10,869 nucleotides of DNA from an uncultured Solirubrobacterales bacterium (lineage in GTDB: Bacteria; Actinomycetota; Thermoleophilia; Solirubrobacterales; 70-9), in contig CALEMO010000223.1 of assembly GCA_937910825.1 (NCBI GenBank), positions 1 through 10,869 on the forward strand, in the 5' to 3' direction. Positions 6,967-10,869 of this stretch are shown piece after piece (position 1 is the first letter of the stretch; each line of letters opens with the position of its first letter). The position numbers were made by a program, and so were the translations under genes. Under the pieces are notes generated by a model. The model was not told where the DNA came from. It searched no databases and worked only from the letters and a program-made list of their open reading frames with translations.

Positions 6967-7458
6967 CTATTCAGCTACGTGGAACTCGATTACTTCGATC
7001 TGCTTCTGTCCGGCGCTTCCCGGAAAGACCGGACCGGCGCCGCCAACCAGGTCGCCGACTCCCGGCAGGGGATTCGGCCGAAGATCCGTGCGCACGTCGA
7101 AGATCGTGATTCCAGGGGTGGTAACGCCTTCACTGCTGGCGGTGACGAAATGCGCGTCTCCGTCACCGTCCGGATCGACCTTCTCGACGTAGATGACCCG
7201 CCCAGACGCAACCACGCAGTCGCCTAGTTCCGGCGGGCAGGTTGATTCAGGCAGTTGAGGTGCCGATTCGTTATTGCCGGAACTTTGAGTCTCGCCCTGT
7301 TTCTTGCCGTTCCCGGAGGAGGAGCCGGAACCGCCAGAGCCCTTACCGGCGTCGGCCGTTCCACCGCCGCTGTCACTTTCCTGGCCAACCAGCAGCCCGG
7401 CGACAACTGCGATCACAACCAGGCCGGCCAGCGGCAGGACGGTCGTCGAGCGCTTCAT
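6967..7458 (-). CDS. Membrane-anchored extracytoplasmic protein of unknown function
   Basis: I do not recognise this 163-residue protein. Residues 1-3 are basic (Met-Lys-Arg) and about 8-25 form a hydrophobic segment that reads as a signal anchor or signal peptide; there is no lipobox cysteine at its end. Residues 28-70 are a low-complexity Gly/Ser/Lys/Asn linker, typical of a tether outside the membrane. From about 71 comes a compact domain of about 90 residues. It starts with two cysteines, C74 and C81, that could form a disulfide. It then has ASGRVIYVEKVDPDGDGDAH (84-103), an acidic DxDxDxD run (D95, D97, D99, D101), several alternating hydrophobic stretches and a C-terminal VIEFHVAE. The pattern could be a small beta-barrel (OB-like) domain; that is inference. 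It sits 5 bases after the MOSC gene and 34 before ccmA, so it may act with cytochrome maturation. It lacks the His-x-x-x-Tyr heme motif of CcmE. The reading frame is convincing; the function is open. Confidence 0.8.
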   Translation of the reverse strand: MKRSTTVLPLAGLVVIAVVAGLLVGQESDSGGGTADAGKGSGGSGSSSGNGKKQGETQSSGNNESAPQLPESTCPPELGDCVVASGRVIYVEKVDPDGDGDAHFVTASSEGVTTPGITIFDVRTDLRPNPLPGVGDLVGGAGPVFPGSAGQKQIEVIEFHVAE

Positions 7459-7463
7459 CGCCG

Positions 7464-8267
7464 CTAGGAAGCCAACTTGCCCGCGGGGCGGGCGACATCG
7501 CCGATGCGCACCAGACCGGGTTTGCTTACGCTCGCGTAAATGCCGAAGGGCAGTGGTTCATCCGATTCAATGTCGCGGCGATAGGAGCCGATGTGATGGA
7601 GGGTCTTCAGGTCGACCACACCCTGATCGGGGTCACGGGTGGTGGCGGCGCAGCGTCCGACCATGTTCCTGGCTTCGAGCATGGCCGACCCGACCTCGAC
7701 TCGTTCACCCGGCCAGCTGTCCTCTTCATGGGCTTCGAGCCCGTCGATGGTGAAAGTCATTCGAAAGCGCCTCTCGTCCACCGGGCCGGGCTCTCCACCT
7801 TCGGCCGCAGCCTTCGCCAGGCGCTCCAGCGAGCCACTGCCGATGATCGTCACGGCGCCATATTGCCCGCGGTCGGTCGCCGGGCGCTCTGGCGCTCGCT
7901 CCATCAACTTCAGCTCGACTCCGCAATGGCTGGAGATCGCAGCCGAGTAGTCGCCGCCGAGCGTTTGGGCCTGCAGGGGCTGACCGTAGAAAGTGACCGG
8001 CTCGGGTGGCCCGGACTCGAACTCCCCTCCAACCGTCTCACCGTCGGGAAAATGAAGCTCAAGCCGGCCATTGCCCGCGTCGAAGGCGGGCATGATCGAG
8101 AGCAGCGGACCGAGGCGGGTCGCGCTGATCATCGCCGCGTCCGCATCGACCAGGAAGAAGCAGCGGTCGCCGGAGACGCCGTCGACCGTGACTTCGGCCT
8201 CAGTCAGCGCCTGCATACGCATGCCTTTGACCGGAGCGATCGAGATCGATGTCACGGTGGCCGGCAC
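7464..8267 (-). CDS. MOSC domain protein (mARC/YcbX-like)
   Basis: This 267-residue protein has a MOSC N-terminal beta-barrel part (about 1-110, starting SISIAPVKGM and including VSGDRCFFLVD at 31-41). A MOSC domain follows (about 120-260), with RRFRMTFTIDG (166-176), the HEEDSWPGERVEVG stretch (180-193) and the key cysteine C206 in GRCAATTRDPDQG (204-216). It ends with PFGIYASVSKPGLVRIGD (240-257). This arrangement is that of mARC and YcbX, molybdenum-cofactor enzymes in which the Arg-Cys pair supplies the Mo ligand. Known members reduce N-hydroxylated compounds with an electron-transfer partner. No ferredoxin domain is fused here, unlike E. coli YcbX, so a separate partner would be needed. 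The start is GTG, 17 bases after the aldehyde dehydrogenase stop, with a GGAG/GGCGGG-type purine-rich stretch upstream. A GTG four codons later is an alternative. Substrate is unknown. Confidence 0.87.
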   Translation of the reverse strand: MPATVTSISIAPVKGMRMQALTEAEVTVDGVSGDRCFFLVDADAAMISATRLGPLLSIMPAFDAGNGRLELHFPDGETVGGEFESGPPEPVTFYGQPLQAQTLGGDYSAAISSHCGVELKLMERAPERPATDRGQYGAVTIIGSGSLERLAKAAAEGGEPGPVDERRFRMTFTIDGLEAHEEDSWPGERVEVGSAMLEARNMVGRCAATTRDPDQGVVDLKTLHHIGSYRRDIESDEPLPFGIYASVSKPGLVRIGDVARPAGKLAS

Positions 8268-8284
8268 CGGGATCCCGCCTCTCC

Positions 8285-9907
8285 TCAGCTGCCGCGCTTG
8301 GTGATGCGCTTGCCTACCCTGAGCAGCGGACCGGCGCCATTCTTCAGGGCGTCAATGCGCTCGCCACCCTTGCCGTAAAGCAGCCGGGCCGATGCTTTCA
8401 TCGCATCGGAGAGCGTCTCGTCATACGGATGCCACCAGAAGTTCCGGGTCAGTCCCGGTTCATAGGTGATCAGCTTGATGTCCACGCATTCGTAAAAACC
8501 GAACTTCGAATGCGAGTGGCCCAGGCCAGAGTCCTTGACCCCACCCCAGGTGCACTGGCAGGCACCGTGGGTGAACATGTGGTCGTTGATCCAGACCATT
8601 CCGGAATCGATCCGGCCGGCAATTCTTTCGCCACGCTGGCGATCTTTGGTCCAAACCGAAGCGCCGAGGCCGAAGTCGGAATCATTCGCAAGTTCGAGCG
8701 CCTGCTGTTCGTCGTCGACGACCATGATCGGCAGCACCGGACCAAAAATCTCCTCTTTCATGATGCGCATCTCGTGGGTCACCCCGGTCAGCACCACCGG
8801 CGCGATGAAGCTGCCCGATTCGAAGCCCTCAATCTCGACCGGTCCGCCACAGCGGAGCTCGGCGCCGCTTGCGACGGCATCCTCGACAAGTTCGTTGACC
8901 AGTTCGTACTGGTCCCTGGAAACCATCGGTCCGATCTCGGTATCGACCTCGGACGGATCGCCCACCTTGAGCCCGGCCGCCGCCTTGACAACGCCTTCGA
9001 TGAATTCTTCGCTGACTTCGCGGATCACATAGGCCCGCTCGATTCCGGCACAAGTTTGCCCTGCATTGGCGAAGCCGCCCCAGACGGCGCCGGGTACCGC
9101 GAAATTGATGTTGGCATCCTCGAGCACGATCATCGGGTCCTTGCCGCCGAGTTCGAGCACGCAGCCCTTCATCAGCCGGGCGCATTCTTCGCCGACTTTG
9201 TAACCGACCGGCACCGACCCGGTGAAAAAGATCTTACCGGCGTTCGACTTGGTCAACGCATCACCGATTCGCCCACCACCATGGACGTTGCGGATCAGGC
9301 CCTTGGGCAGGCCGGCGTCTTCGAAGACGCTTTGGATCGCCTCGCCCAGCAGGGGCGTGAGGCTGGCTGGCTTCAATACGGCGCCGTTGCCGCACATCAG
9401 GGCGATCGCGATCTCCTGTATCGGGATCGTCCAGGGGTAATTCCACGGTGCGATCACTCCGACCACGCCGATCGGCTCATAGCTGAACTTCGAGCGCTTG
9501 GTCTTGAAGAATGGCTGCGGGTAAGAGACCTTCTCGGCCTTGAGGATCTTCGGCCCCTCCTTGGCCACCCAGCGCAGGGCGTCGATCGAGGGGATCAGCT
9601 CCATCGTGTAGCACTCGGAAATCGGTTTGCCCTGCTCGGCTGAAAGCAGTTCGGCAATTTCATCCATCCTGTCGAGCAGAACGGTCGCGGCCCGCTTGAT
9701 GTAGACGGCGCGGTCAGAGGGCCTCAGCTCGGCCCAGGCCGGCTGGATCGCTCCAACCTCGTCGACTACCCCCTGGACCTGGTCCGGGGTGATCGTCGAA
9801 ACCTGGCCGACCTTCTCGCCGGTCGCCGGGTTGAATGAATCGAGCGCGGCGGGCGCGCTCGCAGATTCGGGTTCGGGCTTGCTCTCTACAGCGGTCTCAG
9901 TGGCCAT
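8285..9907 (-). CDS. NAD(P)-dependent aldehyde dehydrogenase
   Basis: This 540-residue member of the aldehyde dehydrogenase superfamily oxidises an aldehyde to a carboxylic acid with NAD(P). All core residues are visible: N156 in APWNYPW (153-159), K179 in LKPAS, FFTGS (227-231) of the cofactor site, general base E252 in LELGGKDP (251-258), nucleophile C286 in GQTCAGIER (283-291), and EEIFGP (385-390). The first 20 residues are a Glu/Ser/Ala/Pro-rich, probably disordered leader. After the catalytic domain there is a roughly 55-residue C-terminal extension (about 486-540) containing FWWHPYDETL and a basic end, longer than in typical 480-500-residue members. The ATG has no Shine-Dalgarno site but a -10-like box just upstream, so it may be read from a leaderless transcript. 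It is the first gene of the long downstream run. The sequence does not fix the substrate. Confidence 0.95.
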   Translation of the reverse strand: MATETAVESKPEPESASAPAALDSFNPATGEKVGQVSTITPDQVQGVVDEVGAIQPAWAELRPSDRAVYIKRAATVLLDRMDEIAELLSAEQGKPISECYTMELIPSIDALRWVAKEGPKILKAEKVSYPQPFFKTKRSKFSYEPIGVVGVIAPWNYPWTIPIQEIAIALMCGNGAVLKPASLTPLLGEAIQSVFEDAGLPKGLIRNVHGGGRIGDALTKSNAGKIFFTGSVPVGYKVGEECARLMKGCVLELGGKDPMIVLEDANINFAVPGAVWGGFANAGQTCAGIERAYVIREVSEEFIEGVVKAAAGLKVGDPSEVDTEIGPMVSRDQYELVNELVEDAVASGAELRCGGPVEIEGFESGSFIAPVVLTGVTHEMRIMKEEIFGPVLPIMVVDDEQQALELANDSDFGLGASVWTKDRQRGERIAGRIDSGMVWINDHMFTHGACQCTWGGVKDSGLGHSHSKFGFYECVDIKLITYEPGLTRNFWWHPYDETLSDAMKASARLLYGKGGERIDALKNGAGPLLRVGKRITKRGS

Positions 9908-9913
9908 GCTGCA

Positions 9914-9919
9914 AGTGTA
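9914..9919 (-). promoter_or_regulatory. Possible -10 box for a leaderless aldehyde dehydrogenase transcript
   Basis: On the minus strand this reads TACACT, fitting the TAnnnT -10 consensus of actinobacterial primary promoters. Exactly six bases separate it from the ATG at 9907, so transcription would begin at or next to the start codon. This agrees with the lack of any Shine-Dalgarno sequence. No good -35 hexamer is seen at 17 bases spacing; that position falls in the arm of the hairpin at 9938-9968. This is inference from one six-base match and could be chance. Confidence 0.35.
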
Positions 9920-9937
9920 TGACGGTTAAAGAAATGT

Positions 9938-9968
9938 GGCCGGAGACCCCCAGTCCGAGTCTCCGGCC
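9938..9968 (-). terminator. Strong GC-rich hairpin between rarA and the aldehyde dehydrogenase gene
   Basis: The arms 9938-9947 (GGCCGGAGAC) and 9959-9968 (GTCTCCGGCC) are perfect reverse complements, 10 bp with an 11-base loop. Read on the minus strand the stem is followed by an imperfect T-rich tail, ACATTTCTTTAA. It is probably a terminator, or a backup one, for rarA. Because only 30 bases separate it from the next ATG, it could instead lie in an untranslated leader as an attenuator-like element. On the plus strand there is no gene for it to terminate. Confidence 0.55.
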
Positions 9969-10013
9969 GACACAGCACCCTTTTCGAGCGTCTTACTCAT
10001 TCGGGTCGATTAC

Positions 10014-10046
10014 AAAAACCCGTCAGACGGCCGTTAGTTGCGACGG
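10014..10046 (-). terminator. Probable intrinsic terminator of rarA
   Basis: Seventeen bases after the rarA stop, the minus strand has short competing stems. CCGTC at 10042-10046 can pair with GACGG at 10020-10024, GCCGT/ACGGC can pair across 10030-10047, and a tight CCGT/ACGG hairpin lies at 10020-10030. These are followed at once by a run of five T (10018-10014). This is the layout of a rho-independent terminator, though the stems are short (4-5 bp). The stronger hairpin at 9938-9968 may be a second, tandem terminator. Confidence 0.45.
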
Positions 10047-10062
10047 CATAACTTAACGTTGC

Positions 10063-10869
10063 CTAAGCATTTGGCTCTTGGGCTGACTTTGCGCCAGAAG
10101 CCTCTTGCCGGATCCGATCTGCAGCCTTCTTCCTGCGGGCGAGCTCGGACTCGAATCCGTAATCGCTGGGCTCGTAGAAGCTGCGGCCTTCTAGCTCGTC
10201 GGGCATCATCGACTGGCCGGTGACACCCCCCTGCTTGTCATGCGGGTAGGCGTAGCCGATACCGCGCCCGAGCTTCTCCGCACCCGCGTAGTGGCTGTCC
10301 CGCAGGTGGTCCGGGGGCAGCCTGGGGCCGTTCTTCCGTACCTCTTCGCGTGCCTTGTTGATCGCCTCGTATGAAGCGTTCGACTTCGGCGCAAGGGAAA
10401 GGTAGGTCGCGGCCTGGGCGAGATTGAGCGCCGCCTCCGGCATGCCGATGCGGTCGACCGCCTGGCCGGCAGCGGTGGCGACTACAAGGGCCTGCGGATC
10501 TGCGTTGCCGATGTCCTCGGATGCGAGGATGATCATCCGTCGGACTATGAAACGCGGGTCCTCACCGGCCTCGATCATCACCGCCAGGTAGTAGAGCGAA
10601 GCATCGGCATCGGAGCCCCGGGTCGCCTTGATCCAGGCCGAGATGTAGTCGTAGTGGTGGTCACCGTCCCGGTCGTAGGCGATGGCCTGTGCCTGAAGCG
10701 CGTCTTCGACTTCTTCAACGCCTGCCTTGCCACCTGCCGCGGCTACTCGCTCCAGGGCGGCGAGTGCTGCTCTTGCATCACCGCCGACCCGTTCCGCGAG
10801 CAGGTCGAGTGCCGGCGGATCGACTTCGACCATGCCACCAACTCCGCGCTCGCTGTCGTCCAGGGCACG
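10063..10869 (-). CDS. rarA: RarA/MgsA replication-associated recombination ATPase, C-terminal part (5' end beyond window)
   Basis: The last 268 codons of rarA (mgsA) are visible; the frame is open to the window edge. An internal Met at 10833 is not the start, because the residues before it (RALDDSERGVGG) match the family. The AAA+ ATP-binding core (Walker A and B) lies outside the window. What remains is the lid region GDARAALAALE, followed by the helical tetramerisation part. This includes DRDGDHHYDYISAWIKATRG, the hallmark ASEDIGNADP, LSLAPKSNASYEAI and LPPDHLRD, then GIGYAYPHD. A lysine/arginine-rich tail follows. RarA is recruited to stalled replication forks and interacts with single-strand binding protein in other bacteria. 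The gene is separated from the next one by the only sizeable intergenic region in the window, with terminator-like hairpins, so it probably belongs to a different transcription unit. Confidence 0.95.
   Translation of the reverse strand, partial: RALDDSERGVGGMVEVDPPALDLLAERVGGDARAALAALERVAAAGGKAGVEEVEDALQAQAIAYDRDGDHHYDYISAWIKATRGSDADASLYYLAVMIEAGEDPRFIVRRMIILASEDIGNADPQALVVATAAGQAVDRIGMPEAALNLAQAATYLSLAPKSNASYEAINKAREEVRKNGPRLPPDHLRDSHYAGAEKLGRGIGYAYPHDKQGGVTGQSMMPDELEGRSFYEPSDYGFESELARRKKAADRIRQEASGAKSAQEPNA

Noticed and set aside
6967..7458. CcmE, based on topology and position next to ccmA
   Set aside because: The His-x-x-x-Tyr heme-attachment motif is absent, and the Gly/Ser linker and DxDxDxD run are unlike CcmE.
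7242..8378. Plus-strand open frame of 378 codons opposite the MOSC gene and the unknown anchored protein gene
   Set aside because: It spans several minus-strand genes and their junctions, has low-complexity Arg/Gly-rich translation and no domain signature.
8249..9643. Plus-strand open frame of 464 codons opposite the aldehyde dehydrogenase gene
   Set aside because: It is fully antisense to a gene with all catalytic motifs. Its translation is rich in Arg, His, Asp and Gly with no recognisable domain, as expected for the mirror frame of a GC-rich gene.
9969..10013. Promoter with TTGTAA as -35 and TAAGAC as -10 in the rarA-aldehyde dehydrogenase gap
   Set aside because: The spacing is only 14 bases, both boxes are poor matches, and the transcript would immediately meet the strong hairpin at 9938-9968.

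Overview
The window is a dense, one-directional stretch of bacterial chromosome: every gene I can support lies on the minus strand, so transcription runs from high to low coordinates. The sequence is GC-rich (about 60% or a little more, judged by eye) and uses ATG, GTG and TTG starts freely. Gene content (RarA, a CcmABC-type exporter next to C5-pathway heme genes, a CobA-HemD fusion, weak or absent Shine-Dalgarno sites and one possible leaderless start) suggests an actinobacterium, perhaps a deep-branching class such as Thermoleophilia. That placement is inference from gene order and style, not from any search.

Layout in the direction of transcription. (1) 10869-10063: the 3' part of rarA/mgsA, a replication-linked AAA+ ATPase cut by the window edge. 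(2) 10062-9908: the only real intergenic region (155 bases). It holds a terminator-like element just after rarA, a strong 10-bp perfect hairpin, and a TACACT -10-like box six bases upstream of the next ATG. (3) 9907-7464: an NAD(P)-dependent aldehyde dehydrogenase followed by a MOSC-domain protein of the mARC/YcbX type. (4) 7458-6967: a membrane-anchored, probably extracytoplasmic protein of unknown function. (5) 6932-4578: ccmA, ccmB, ccmC and a ccmD-like small membrane protein, i.e. the ABC/heme-handling module of cytochrome c maturation. (6) 4585-869: hemA, hemC and a cobA-hemD fusion, taking Glu-tRNA to 5-aminolevulinate, then hydroxymethylbilane to uroporphyrinogen III and on to precorrin-2. 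hemB and hemL are not in the window. (7) 872-54: a SAM hydrolase (DUF62 / SAM hydroxide adenosyltransferase family).

From the aldehyde dehydrogenase to the SAM hydrolase, eleven genes follow each other with gaps of 34 bases or less or with short overlaps, so they look like one long operon, although internal promoters cannot be excluded. The central theme is tetrapyrrole supply (hemA, hemC, cobA-hemD) coupled to heme export or attachment for cytochrome c (ccmABC plus a CcmD-like protein). CcmE, CcmF and CcmH are absent from this window. The least explained parts are the unknown anchored protein in front of ccmA, and the SAM hydrolase translationally coupled to a SAM-consuming methyltransferase. 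I found no mobile element, CRISPR array, RNA gene or defence system. This is mostly well-known housekeeping metabolism in an informative arrangement.
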